The notes under the pieces: model-generated
Database searches by the model: none
Told to the model about the DNA's origin: nothing
The model's input: only the letters and a program-made list of their open reading frames with translations
Translations under genes and position numbers: made by a program
Shown: one piece after another, positions 21,401 through 31,949 of the stretch
Layout of the letters: the number at the start of each line of letters is the position of its first letter
Position numbering within the stretch: the stretch's first letter is position 1
Assembly: GCA_022925895.1 (NCBI GenBank)
Contig: JAKSYS010000368.1
Span: 1 to 60,521, forward strand
From: Fragilaria crotonensis
Lineage: Eukaryota; Bacillariophyta; Fragilariophyceae; Fragilariales; Fragilariaceae
DNA length: 60,521 bases
Direction of reading: 5' to 3'

Positions 21401-23804
21401 GAGGACGAGTTGGCAACGGTGCGTAAGTTGTTGGGGGCTGCGAGGCTGGAGAACGATAACAGGGAACGTTTGGAAATACTGACCAACGCTAGGATGGCAA
21501 GTGCCTTGACAAACCTTGTTGATAATCTGGTGTATGATTACTCTGTCAATGACTACGCAAAATTTCGTGAGCACCCATTCCACGAGTGGATGTGTGCCGA
21601 AGTGAGTCAAGCGTCAGAGGAGGTACACGGTGACACCAGGATACCAAAGCTATCCCAAGGGTGCATTGCACGTCTCATTCGTCGAGCAGAACTGCCAAGC
21701 GGAATTTCATCGCACAAACCACCGAGGATCCCTCAACGAAGGACGAAAGATTCTGAAACGGAGGTGAACGTATCGCAATTGACCGAATCGCCGGAAATCG
21801 TATCGTCGCCCGCCTCAGCCGTCTCATATCCAAACGCCCACTTCGCGATCGTGTTTGGCGCTGATGATGGCACTGGGATGGTTGACCGAAGTGCGAATCC
21901 TACTCTCTCACAATTCGATATCAGGCGTTACACGTGTCAACAAGTCTTGGTCGACTTAGAAGGGCGTGCACAGCCAGCGCTTTGCCGAGTTCCGCCGACA
22001 ATCGAAACTTATGCCATATTACCGCTACCTCAAAAGTCTCATTTCTCGCAACTGGAAAACGCCGGGCGCGTTAGTGGCGATGGCTGGGTTGTGTCGATGT
22101 TCGATTTTATGATTCCTGGCTCCGATTCCGAACGTTCACAAGACGGTGGGACGTTTGGAGTCTCATTAGTGTTTCAACAAGATGAGTCCCAATTCATCAA
22201 TATGAAGGAAGCCGTTCCATCAGACATCGCACCGATTAAGCTCCTTTCGAAGATCCAGCCAAAAGTCAAAGGGCGACCTTTCGGTCGATGCATCAGAGGA
22301 GGAAGAAGTCCTGCCCGCGAAGAAAGATGTTGCAGGCGATTCCTTGGGCAGCGGAACAGAAATTGCAGGGGCCGAGCTTACGACCGATAAATCAGTGAAA
22401 GGACATGACTACCATGCAACGAATGAAGTTGCACGCCATTCATTGGAAAACGAAACTGACAATGCAGTGTTTTCCTCTCCGATTACAAACCTCACTCCTG
22501 ACGATCATTCGGGTTTACCCAGGCCATCTGCCACCAGAGTTTTCCGCGTGGCAACAGACACCCCTTCATTCAACAAGAAGCTGACGGAGTCGTCGTGGAT
22601 AGATCGTGTAAAGAAGCAACGACTCTCTTTGCCGTCGCGAGCGCCGGTCTCGATCGGAATTGTTCTGGTCAGCTCGCAGAATACTATCTTCGCCATGCGA
22701 CAAACGCTGTGGAAGCTTCTCGATGACTTTTCGATTGCATCTAATGACGGAGACGAGGAGAAGAGATTTATCTGCAAATCAATTGTCGAACTCCTTGGGA
22801 ACTTTGCTCATTTGGATGTTGAGCACGCATCTCTTAGTTCTATTCTGCAACCCTACCTGCGATTCGGAAGTCAGCCGTGGACGCGTCAAAATGCCCGTCT
22901 TCAGGACGAAGTATTTGGTATTGAGAGCGGCCAACGGCTCATGGAATCGTTGCCGCTTGTGCCTTTGGCGCTGCTGTACATAGCTGTCTTGCTTGAGCAG
23001 AAGGTTGTCTTCTCATCAAGTCGACGAGGAATTCTCCTAGCTGCTGCCACAGCTATAACCAGACTTCTCCATCCCTTCAAATGGGAACATCTGGTGGTGC
23101 CTCTAGTTCCTTCAACCTTGGCAAGGGACTTGCTCGAGTACCCCGCGCCATTTATCATAGGACTGTCTGCCGACGACGAAGGTAACCTCGAGCTGTTGAA
23201 TTCTCTCCCAGATGATGTTACATTGGTGGACCTGGACGTTGGCCGTGTAATTCTGGCGCCAAGTATCGCCTTCGGAGAAGAAACAAGTACTAGTGAATTC
23301 AGTCTCAACCCGCGCTCCAAATCGATTGCCCTTCGATCTCAAATACTTTATCTCGCTCAAGCACTTGGAGTTGTCTTTGGCTCTCGACTTCGCCGCCAAG
23401 CCTGGTGCGGGGACAGCCCTCTGTCATGCATGGCGAAGCCGGATGAAAAGGCGTTGACTGCTTCCTTCATCGATTTACAGGCGATTTGCGCGTCATTTCT
23501 GATGGAATTGGTGGCCGGCACCGAAGCCTGCTGCCACTGGATTGAAGAACACCAACCGGCCGATGCACCCGAGGTCGATGCTGACGTGGAACGAACTGTC
23601 CTCTTCGACGAAGATCGTTTCTTCCAAATCAAGAATCATAGAGCAATGCGTAGGTATGAGCCACTCTTCAGAGACAGTCCAGGAGTCGGCGAGTTTGCTC
23701 TCAGCTTGGATGACTTCGACCTGGTCCTGGAGTGCTTTCTGCGCTGTCAGGGCATGAGCAGCTACATAAGCAGCAGACCGAAGACTGCTATGGCGTTTTC
23801 CTAA
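18420..23804 (+). CDS. PDZ-RGS-DENN multidomain protein
   Basis: About 1,770 residues in one gene. The N-terminal 450 residues are acidic and Ser-rich, probably disordered. A PDZ-like domain follows near 19755-20030 (GQGMLGVNLRQAYL, VEGGAAYNSSVVYAGDVIQKV, TVADAKRPAVLVF). After a GT-AG intron (20378-20432) comes an RGS-like helical domain (RRLPFLSRHFA, LMLFLELAAFVELYG, GSPFISFLRQ). A coiled/helical region leads to uDENN (YAILPLPQKSHFSQLE, GWVVSMFDFM), cDENN (LALLYIAVLLEQKVVFSSS, PFKWEHLVVPLVPSTL) and dDENN (FIDLQAICASFLMELV). DENN proteins are Rab GEFs; RGS domains act on G-alpha subunits. Single-base frame changes occur near 20460-20520, 20995 and 22275. Start ATG 18420 is chosen; the frame before it opens only with GTG. 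Splitting into two genes is possible but not favoured. Confidence 0.75.
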
Positions 23805-23889
23805 GGCCCAAGACTAGGCCAAATCAACACTAGTGCTCTTCAAAATCATAGGATCTTTGTATCAAGGCTAATGCATTAAACAGGTATTT

Positions 23890-25260
23890 TTAATACATAT
23901 TACGATTGCAATGGGGCAAATTTGGGAAGTTCCAAGCGTGATCGAAAATTCTTTGGATTGACCTAGGCGAAGGACTACCTTCCAAGCGCGGCATCTTGGT
24001 CAGACGCCCATCATGGTTGGGAGAGACTGAAACAGTGATGGGTCTCTTGCGTGCCAGTATAGGCGTCGATTGTATTCCAAGATTCGTCACTTCGGCAAAA
24101 TACTGGTGCACCAAAGCCGCTTCGCAAGTAGGTCTGTCGTCAGGGTTCCATTGCAATAGCCGGGTCATGAAGTCCACAGCGTCCGATGAAGCACTAGGAA
24201 CCCTATCGCGCAATGACTTGGGCCTTTCACACTTTAAGCGCATGCCCAGTTTGTCGGCAAGGCGGATGCCTTCTTGCCAACATAGGTCAGGGCTACCCAA
24301 AACCTGCGTAATGAGATAGACTTGCTCAATCTCATTCTCGCCGGGAAAGAGGGGAGCCTTGCTGTACAATTCTGCCATAACACAACCGACGCCAAAGAGA
24401 TCAATCGGCTTGCCGTAAACGGGACTACGCAGCAAGACTTCAGGCGCTCGATACCATCTTGTGGATACATAGTCAGTGACCGCGCTTTGGCAGGAAGACT
24501 CGCGAGCAAGCCCAAAGTCCGCCAGTTTACACACATCGCCTTTCATGAGAATGTTCTCTGGCTTTATGTCTCGGTGAATGTAACCTCGAGAGTGAAGGAA
24601 AGCAAGGCCCTCCAGAATTTGCATGGAAATGGATCGAATCTTGGCTTCTGATAACACGGGTGGGATGGACGTTGAAGTCGATGGTGCTAGTGATTTGGGA
24701 GGGGGGGTATGATGCTTGATGAATTCGTAAAGATTGCCGTCAGGCATGTATTCGAAAACAAAGAAAAGATTTTGGTTGGCTTCGCGAATTACCTCCTCCA
24801 GCTGGACTATGTTCGTGTGTTGGAAAGCAGTTAGCTCTTGGAGGGCTCGGAATTCTCGGAGCATCGGGATCTCATCCCAAGTGGGAAAGGTTCGTTTCAG
24901 ACGCTTGATAGCGACCTATCACACAGATAGATAAGCATTAATAGATTACAATGATGAGAAGGGCGACGGATTGTAAGAACACTTCAAGAACTAGCAATGA
25001 AAGCCTTTGTTTTCAACCCAGGGTCACACACAGAAATGACAGGGTGGATGGAAGAACTCATCTGCCATTCTTCAGGGAAAACGCTTGCCGGAACCTTATC
25101 AGGATCAGCGCGCAGAAAACTCGACATTATCGATAGGAATACGAGACAAATGCATTCACACGGAAGCACTTACCTCAGTGTTGTCGGCGCGGCGAATGGC
25201 ATGAAAGACGGTTCCAAAGGTTCCATCACCGAGTTCTTCTTGCACCAAGTATCGATTCAT
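23890..25260 (-). CDS. RCK/MAK-like CMGC protein kinase
   Basis: Two exons. Exon 1 (25260-25174) starts MNRYLVQEELGDGTFGTVFHAI with the glycine loop. A GT-AG intron (24916-25173) follows. Exon 2 (24915-23890) starts with VAIKRLKR, which carries the ATP-binding Lys. It then has HRDIKPENILM, DFGLARE, the activation segment TDYVSTRWYRAPEVLL and the C-lobe PIDLFGVGCVMAEL. The MNRY...LGDGTFG start, TDY and STRWYRAPE signatures are typical of the MAK/ICK/MOK (RCK) family, which in other eukaryotes controls cilium length and the cell cycle. About 355 residues, with a short Ser/Pro/Arg tail. It converges on the DENN gene with an 85-bp gap. No frame breaks. A general CDK-like kinase is the alternative. 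Confidence 0.88.
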
Positions 25261-26300
25261 TCCACAGCAGTCGGTGTGTGCGTCTTTGTTGATTGGATTG
25301 TTTCGAAGAGGAGAGTGGAAGCAAGGAAGGTGGAATGAGAATGCAATCACGTCACGATCAGTCACGCTGTCTTTCAGCCGAGGAGTGATATCCAGATTCC
25401 ACACTCGACGGCGATTCGGTGGAGCCACAAAGGACCGACGTCAATCCGAAGAAGGGCTTCGATATTCCGAATCCGATGCGTATATAACTGAGCAGAATAG
25501 ATTCCTCCATCTAAGTGAAGATGTCCTGCACGAGTTCAATACACGTTGCAATAACAAAGACTATGATTCCGCTACGGTACATCCCAAATATCAATTACTG
25601 CGCAGAAGCCCCCGAAGACAAATTCATGCGGAATTGGATGGACATCAGAGATAGCAAGAAATCGCGCTGTAGGTTACCAACTTACTTTTGTATATAGCAC
25701 TCCGTATGTCATACTCTGGAGTCCATCAGATAGGCATTTATGTACAATACTGGAGTACTCATTCCACTACTTACGCTAGTATTACTTGGAGCTGTTGATA
25801 GGAGTACGTGTATATGTCGTGGTCCGAATTTGACGTGATGAGCATCTGTATATACAGTGGATATCTACGTGATATTTGGTTTTTCAGAGAATCAATTGAA
25901 TGTACTGTACAGAACTATACTGTTATGAAGTACTGGAGTGCGACGAGACTGCGTACAATGTACTGCCAGAGAGTGATTTCTGGCACCACTCGAACACTTG
26001 GTCGTTTTGTACACAATTATTAAAAACTGTATGAAAAAATGCACAGATTATCATTTGATGTCGTAGTACTGGTAGTGTCTATGCTGTTGGCAGAAACGAT
26101 AAAAATGTCGGCATTAATGTCGCCATTGAAATGACTCCGTCGTTCGTACTTTTGCTCTAGACAGACATTCCGCGCATCGCATATTGGCATAGTTCTCCAG
26201 TTTACACCCGCATCTATAATACAACTCTAGTACAGTATGTCCCGCAACATAAAAGGGATTGCGATGTTGGCACACTAGTTCACAACGAACAACGAACGGG
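25261..26300. other. Gene-free, GTAC-rich intergenic DNA
   Basis: About 1 kb upstream of the kinase. The first 250 bp probably contain its promoter and 5' UTR. The remainder is rich in GTAC and TACTGGAGTACT-like words, as in other host intergenic stretches here. No supported gene. Confidence 0.45.
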
Positions 26301-28857
26301 CTCTCCTAAAAGCTACACATAGTGAAGCAGAGGTTTCTTTTGACTGAGACATTATTAGTCAAATTAATCTTTAAGATGGTCAGTTGCTAGCATAGTAACA
26401 AAACTGAATTCCTTTACAAGTTTTAATCATTCTCTTTTTACATAGCATGAAAATGTTAATTGACATCGTCCACGAAGCAATCATCTACCAATAGTCTGTT
26501 AAATTTAAAATGTAATATCTATGTTCAAAGCCTTAAATTATCAATCAATAATAAACAAACTAATAATCGGGTCAACACCGCCCCCAATCTTTCCTCAAGA
26601 TGAGAGAATCATATTTTTCCAATTGTAGGCCAGTTGCTGCTTGCAACCTTCATTCAGGGATCTTGATTGAAATGATGAAAAGCAGTCCATTGCTGGTAAA
26701 AGATTGATTTGGCTGTTTTCATACTTGCTATAGTAAGTTAACGGCAGAGACCACCTCTACTATAGGAGGAGCATTGCATGTGGCACAAGCATTTGGCTGG
26801 TAGTAGCTACCAAGGATGCTGCAAGGTTCACATGGACTTTACTATTTCTCACCTTCAATTTTCATCAGGAATGACAATGTTGCATTTGTGAGTACCCACC
26901 TCCTCACTTCATTACCCTGTCAATCCTTAAAGGTATCGGTAAGTGAATGTACATCAATTTTATCCTTCTTCAGTGTTAAATCGTATGCCTGCTTGTCCTA
27001 AGTCTCGTAGCTAGTAGTGTGCTATCTCACTTGTTTTTCTGTCACCTTCAGCCTTATAGAAATGCTTTGCTGTATCAGTTATTTCCATTCCATGATGAGC
27101 ATTGCTAGCCAAGCAACTGAATTGCAAATAGCAGATTTTCCTTGCTGGTCCTGAAGCCACAAAAGCTTGTTCCCCTGCCTTTGAGAAACATTTGTTTCTT
27201 GTTCACATGTGCTGGCTTGGACTCTGTCTGGCCTTCAATGTGTAGAAATTGTACTAGCACCAAATATTCCAGAGCTGAAGCCATCCAGCTGACCTGCTTC
27301 CACCATTACGCTTTGATCAAATGTGCGTTGTATACCTTGGACTGCTATCTGATGATGCAGCATCTTCACATCATTTTCAACCTTTCTTGAGGAGATTTTG
27401 TGGATTGAACCATCAGGTTTGACTTGAAATCGTGTCGACATCTCTCCTTCCCAGAGGAGGTTCAGGCTTGGGAACTTCGTCTATGCTGGCTGGCTGCGTT
27501 CTTGCTTGTCTGGCCCGCTGCGTCGCAATCAACTTAAACGAAAATGATGATTTGCGTCTCGTTTCTGTTGTTCTGCAGCTGGAACAACTTTTAACATGCG
27601 GCGGTCGGTGGTTGACAGGACCAGATTGGAGGGCTCTCTGGTGGATTTAATGTCGGGACGTCAAAGGCATAGTATGACAAGTTTCCTGTGATTGCACATG
27701 TTCACTGTACGCCGTTGAAACAATCAACCATTGCAAAGCTAGATGATCGCTTGATAATCCTTTTTTTTCTGGTCAAACTCGGGTTGCGAAAAAAATACTT
27801 CAACAGATACTGCATCAATGGTCACGGCAAACACCAAAGATTGTTGGTACAGTCCAAGCGTTGATTCAAGGCGCGCATCGAACAACCCAGGCTCTCGTTG
27901 AAGAGGATCTGGATACGCACTGTTGCACAGTACTTCAACAATTATTGGAGACCTAAGAAGACAATGGCTGAAGATCATGACAGTGGTGTGGATCCAGAAG
28001 TTGTTCAGCATGTCTTTGCAGCGCTGTTCGTGCGGAAGAACGAGATTGTTGCTGTGTCTCTTTGTGGTGCTGGGGGCGGAAGATTCATGATGTTGCGTAT
28101 TAACAACAACACACATTGCTTGCATCATGGTGATTGCACATTCTGGAACCAAGCAGTGCCTTCTTCACCATGACATCCCTGGCCCATTTCTAGCCCTATG
28201 TTGTTTGTTCCCCAAGCAGCATGATGTGAAGAGAGAAAAGCAAATGCCTGGCACCAAAGCCAACGTTCACAATCAGAACCAACAAAGTACCTCCTCTATG
28301 GTGAACAATGTCAATGGTGTAGTGTACAATTCAATTGGATATCCCTCAGCTATTTGGTTTCCAGCCACCTCTGTGGTGAGGTAGAGGGTTTTTATCCCTG
28401 CAAAGTCTAAAATCTGTAAATCTGTAAATACATGACATTATCCTCCCTTTGCAGCAGCAGTACAGTGGGATACTAAGCCAGCGAGACCTACTATTTCACA
28501 CCTGGAAAGTTCTGGAGCAAGGTGAAACTTCAAACCTAGCAATTGGACTGTCAGTTGTGTCACCTTTTCTGGTCATTGAAAGCCCTGGCTTACCAAGAAG
28601 TTAATACATGTGCTGGAACTCATGGGCGCCTCACAATTGATAGGAAAGTGTACTGCAGATTATGTACCTTATTCATAAGTACAGTACTGATGTACCCAGG
28701 TACGGTACCTACTATTGCAGCGATGTGGGGAATTGGTCTACAGTCTACAGTCTACAGTATACGGGTCCTTGATTAAGTCTACCGGTACAGTACCAGGTAC
28801 AGTACCAGGTAGCTATGAATAGTATGCATGTAGAGGCCCGCATACCGCATAGTAAAT
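26301..28857. other. AT-rich gene-free stretch, unassigned
   Basis: About 2.5 kb. The segment 26340-26600 is strongly AT-rich. At 27739-28173 overlapping frames on both strands look weakly protein-like (on the plus strand RTVAQYFNNYWRPKKTMAED and FAALFVRKNEIVAVSLCGAG), but I recognise no family and the frames are short. Near 28770-28812 there is a GGTACAGTACCA-type short tandem array. It could be remnants of mobile elements. Confidence 0.4.
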
Positions 28858-29089
28858 ATGGCTAAAAAAATGTTGAAATCGTCTAAATATACCAAAGTGA
28901 AGTCGTTTATTAATCGTTATGTAAATAGGGGATTGTCGCGATTGAAGATCCTTTCAACTTTGAATCGGAGGGGCGTTGCTTTTAACGCTCAGTTACGCGC
29001 ACTCTCAACGTCTTTTTCGAGCGTGAAAGACTTCGTGAAAATCGTTCATGATTTCGTTCTCACGTTATTAACAGCCAAGGAGAGGGGCC

Positions 29090-29887
29090 ATGAGAATCCT
29101 TCGATACTTCGCATCATTCTGTTGTATCACATCCACTATCTATTCGTGTTTATCCCTTCAGGTTAGTCGTCGCCATGCTCTGGCTATTGGGGGCACATCG
29201 TGGGGAGTACTTTCGATCCAAATACCCGTAGCAATCGCGGCAGAGGTTGAAACTACCTTTCGTTCGAACGGCTACGGTCGCGAGGAATACACCAACTCCA
29301 TTGTGGCCTCTCGTGACACCAACATATCTCCAGCTGAAGTCTATGATACTCTCGCCAAGTTGAGAACCAAAGGCGGAATCCGAGCCTTGGATGTAGGAGC
29401 AGGCGCTGGCGTTTCAACGCAAGTTTTGTGGGAACTGGGATATCGAGAGATTGATGCATTGGACTGGAGTGGAGATGCGTGGCGCACAAACGTGGAGGAG
29501 AACGGAAGCTGCCCTCCATCGGTTCACTTTTACGAACTGGACGACGAACGCTTTCTGAGACAATGGAAAGGGAACTCGCAATCGAAGCCTTACGACGCTA
29601 TCGCTTTCAATTTTGCTGTCAATCGCAAGAAGGCTGTCTTCTTTGCTAAGCAGTTGTTAAAGGAGGGTGGAATTCTTCTAGCTCCTATCAATACACAAGA
29701 TGACTACTGGCTAAAGCAAGTTTACACTCTCATGGATTCGTCAGGGGAAGTCTTGTGGGTCGCCAATGATGTTGGTGCTTGGAGTGTCCAGTTTCAACCC
29801 GACGTTACGCAAGATACGTGCCAGGGTGTTTGGTGCGCTCAATTCAATGGCTTCCAGAAACTTAGGAATTATCCTGCTGTAGATTGA
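29090..29887 (+). CDS. SAM-dependent methyltransferase with plastid/lumen-type leader
   Basis: 265 residues, intact. The N-terminus MRILRYFASFCCITSTIYS is a hydrophobic signal peptide. It is followed by SRRHALAIGGTSWGVLSIQ and a hydrophobic run to PVAIAA, a twin-arginine, thylakoid-lumen-like second signal ending in an AxA-type cleavage site. The mature part has a class I methyltransferase motif I (ALDVGAGAGVSTQVL, residues about 99-113), an acidic loop (ALDWSGDAW) and YDAIAFNFAVNRKKAVFFA with LLKEGGILLAP. The substrate is unknown; the fold also occurs in spermidine-synthase-like proteins. Start ATG 29090 gives the best leader. A frame from 28858 overlaps out of phase and is not called. It converges on the RING gene with a 60-bp gap. 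Confidence 0.75.
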   Translation: MRILRYFASFCCITSTIYSCLSLQVSRRHALAIGGTSWGVLSIQIPVAIAAEVETTFRSNGYGREEYTNSIVASRDTNISPAEVYDTLAKLRTKGGIRALDVGAGAGVSTQVLWELGYREIDALDWSGDAWRTNVEENGSCPPSVHFYELDDERFLRQWKGNSQSKPYDAIAFNFAVNRKKAVFFAKQLLKEGGILLAPINTQDDYWLKQVYTLMDSSGEVLWVANDVGAWSVQFQPDVTQDTCQGVWCAQFNGFQKLRNYPAVD

Positions 29888-29947
29888 AGTCTACTGGGCT
29901 CGCACTTCCCATGACATTTTTGGTGAATGCGTGGTGTAACATTGAAA

Positions 29948-31165
29948 TCACACGAACTGAAGCCCCTTCCAAGGCCCACTCTCTCGGCGCAATGGTCCCG
30001 ATAGTCGATAGAATCGATCCCAGACTTCCTCTTGCTCTTCGTCAACTCTTTCGATGAGGCTTCGAAATCTTTCATCAATTGCAGCATTAATGTAAACCAA
30101 ATCGTCACCAAAGTTTGACATTTCACGTGGTTCTCCGTCGTCTCCTATTATAGACTGCACCGTTCCAGATGCCATAAATGTGTAGCTGGAGTCGAATTTC
30201 ATTTCATACTTCCACTTTCCAAATCCCTGCCATGTTGTGCCGCAATCTTCTTGCCAACATATCTCCCCTCGAAAGACGCGGTCGAGATCGTCCCAAGTAG
30301 CGTTGCGAAAAAACATTCGAGCGGGTATTGGCGACCCATCATCTAACGGTGGCCACTGACTGCTTGCGGGATGTTCGTAAGAAATGAAGGCTTCCTCGTT
30401 AGCCTGAAAGTGGTATGATGCAAGTCCTACTTTGAAACCTTGGCAGAAGGTGTTTCCCCATATCGAGCTGGGATGGTAGGTTGGTCTCTCGTTCGGACGG
30501 GATGGACCTGAAGCGTACAACATCCTATTACCAAGGCCCATTAAATGCACCAATCGATATTCTTCGTCCATAATTACCCCTAGTGACACGAAGCGCAGAT
30601 CGAAAGAAAATTGGAAGATGCAATGTAACAAAGAGACATCTCCCCACATGAGTTTATGTTCGTCGTCGTGAAGTGCGATACTTCCATGAAAGGTTCGCGA
30701 TTGATCATGAAAGTGACTTCCTGGCTGAAAGTAAAGCACTTCTTCCGGTTCCACATCTTGAGTAGCGTACCAAGATAAACTTGGACCTTGAACCGGATCA
30801 AACGATACACTCAGACGTCCGCGTTCGGCAAATGCCATACCTGCTATAGGCCACTCTCGTACGTCTGTATTCTTCACGTACAGATCATTTCCATCCTCGA
30901 GCTGCATTTCGAACAAGCTCATCCCCCGTCTGCAAATAGGGCATCGTCCCAGGGTTGGTATCAATAAGTAAGGATCAGGATTCTCTCCTTGTAGCGGCAA
31001 TTGCGGCTTGGTGAGGAGAATGCGTTCGGCGTCCGGAACGCAAATTCGATGCAAGCATGGACCAGCGCAGAGCTTCAGTTCGTCCGATGGAGGCAATAGA
31101 CAGATGGGACATCCTTCTTCCTGACTGTCAAAGGACTGGGTTGTGGGCGTACTCTCCGCCGTCAT
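29948..31165 (-). CDS. RING-type protein with conserved C-terminal domain
   Basis: 405 residues, one intact frame from ATG 31165. The N-terminal RING-like zinc domain has CPICLLPPSDELKLC, CLHRICVPD and, after a long loop, RCPICRRG (residues 19-80). The remaining about 310 residues are Trp/Phe-rich and globular-looking (LSWYATQDVEPEEVLYFQPG, GEICWQEDCGTTWQGFGKWK), with no family I can name. It ends in an acidic helix (LIERVDEEQEEVWDRFYR). Probable E3 ubiquitin ligase with a substrate-binding domain; the activity is inferred only from the RING. No transmembrane segment is apparent. Confidence 0.75.
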   Translation of the reverse strand: MTAESTPTTQSFDSQEEGCPICLLPPSDELKLCAGPCLHRICVPDAERILLTKPQLPLQGENPDPYLLIPTLGRCPICRRGMSLFEMQLEDGNDLYVKNTDVREWPIAGMAFAERGRLSVSFDPVQGPSLSWYATQDVEPEEVLYFQPGSHFHDQSRTFHGSIALHDDEHKLMWGDVSLLHCIFQFSFDLRFVSLGVIMDEEYRLVHLMGLGNRMLYASGPSRPNERPTYHPSSIWGNTFCQGFKVGLASYHFQANEEAFISYEHPASSQWPPLDDGSPIPARMFFRNATWDDLDRVFRGEICWQEDCGTTWQGFGKWKYEMKFDSSYTFMASGTVQSIIGDDGEPREMSNFGDDLVYINAAIDERFRSLIERVDEEQEEVWDRFYRLSGPLRRESGPWKGLQFV

Positions 31166-31949
31166 GACAATTCAAATGAAATGCAAATTGACCACCTCGC
31201 GGCGTCTATTTGTCATGAAAGGTCGCAGTCAGCGTTTTTCGTCGCAGGAGCACGTTCCATACGGTATGAGGTATGAGGTATGAGAAATTCTTTAGCTTCA
31301 GTTTTCAGAACATTGTGTCAGCAAGGTGAAAATGTGCATGTACTGTATCATACAAAATAAACCGTGTATATATATGATAATTGACATATATGATATATGA
31401 TGTATGGACATACTCCGATACGATTGAGTATGAAATGCATGACACAACAGTACATGGAGTACAGTACTCAGCACCAGGTAGCAGGTAGCATTGGTTACAT
31501 GTGTTACTGTACGACGGTATGTGTTAAGTAGCTACTGTATGTGTTTTATGTGACTTTTACTCAATTCTACGCTCTCTTACTGCACGCTGCACATGTACTC
31601 TTTACTCTGTATGCATAGCGCGTGTTTGAAACTGCAGGCGCATTTCCCAATTCCCAACGCTCAAGATACCGCGACGTAAATGAATCACGCCTCAAGGCTA
31701 CCGTACCTCCCGCAGTAGACCAGGTATGTACTACTGAGTACTCTGGAGTCTGGAGTGGTACAGTAAAACAAAACATGTTTCTGGAAACAAGGCGATTCGT
31801 GCCCAATGAGTTGTCGCAGAGTCATTCTTGCGATCCTCAAGGAATACATCGTCAAACCTTGAACCCTCGACTGTCAAATACTTCTACCTGGCAGCCACTA
31901 GTTGCGTATAATCATTGCTATCTTTGAATAGGAACCTCAGTGTGACATC
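31166..31949. other. Intergenic DNA with short tandem repeats
   Basis: About 780 bp between divergent genes. It holds a GTATGAG repeat (31264-31282), a TATATATGATA-rich tract (31365-31405) and GTAC-rich words. No supported gene. Promoters of both flanking genes should lie here. Confidence 0.5.

Noticed and set aside
28858-29166. 102-codon plus-strand frame MAKKMLKSSKYTKVKSF
   Set aside because: Overlaps the methyltransferase leader out of phase and has no recognisable feature. Kept only as a weak possibility of a small upstream ORF.
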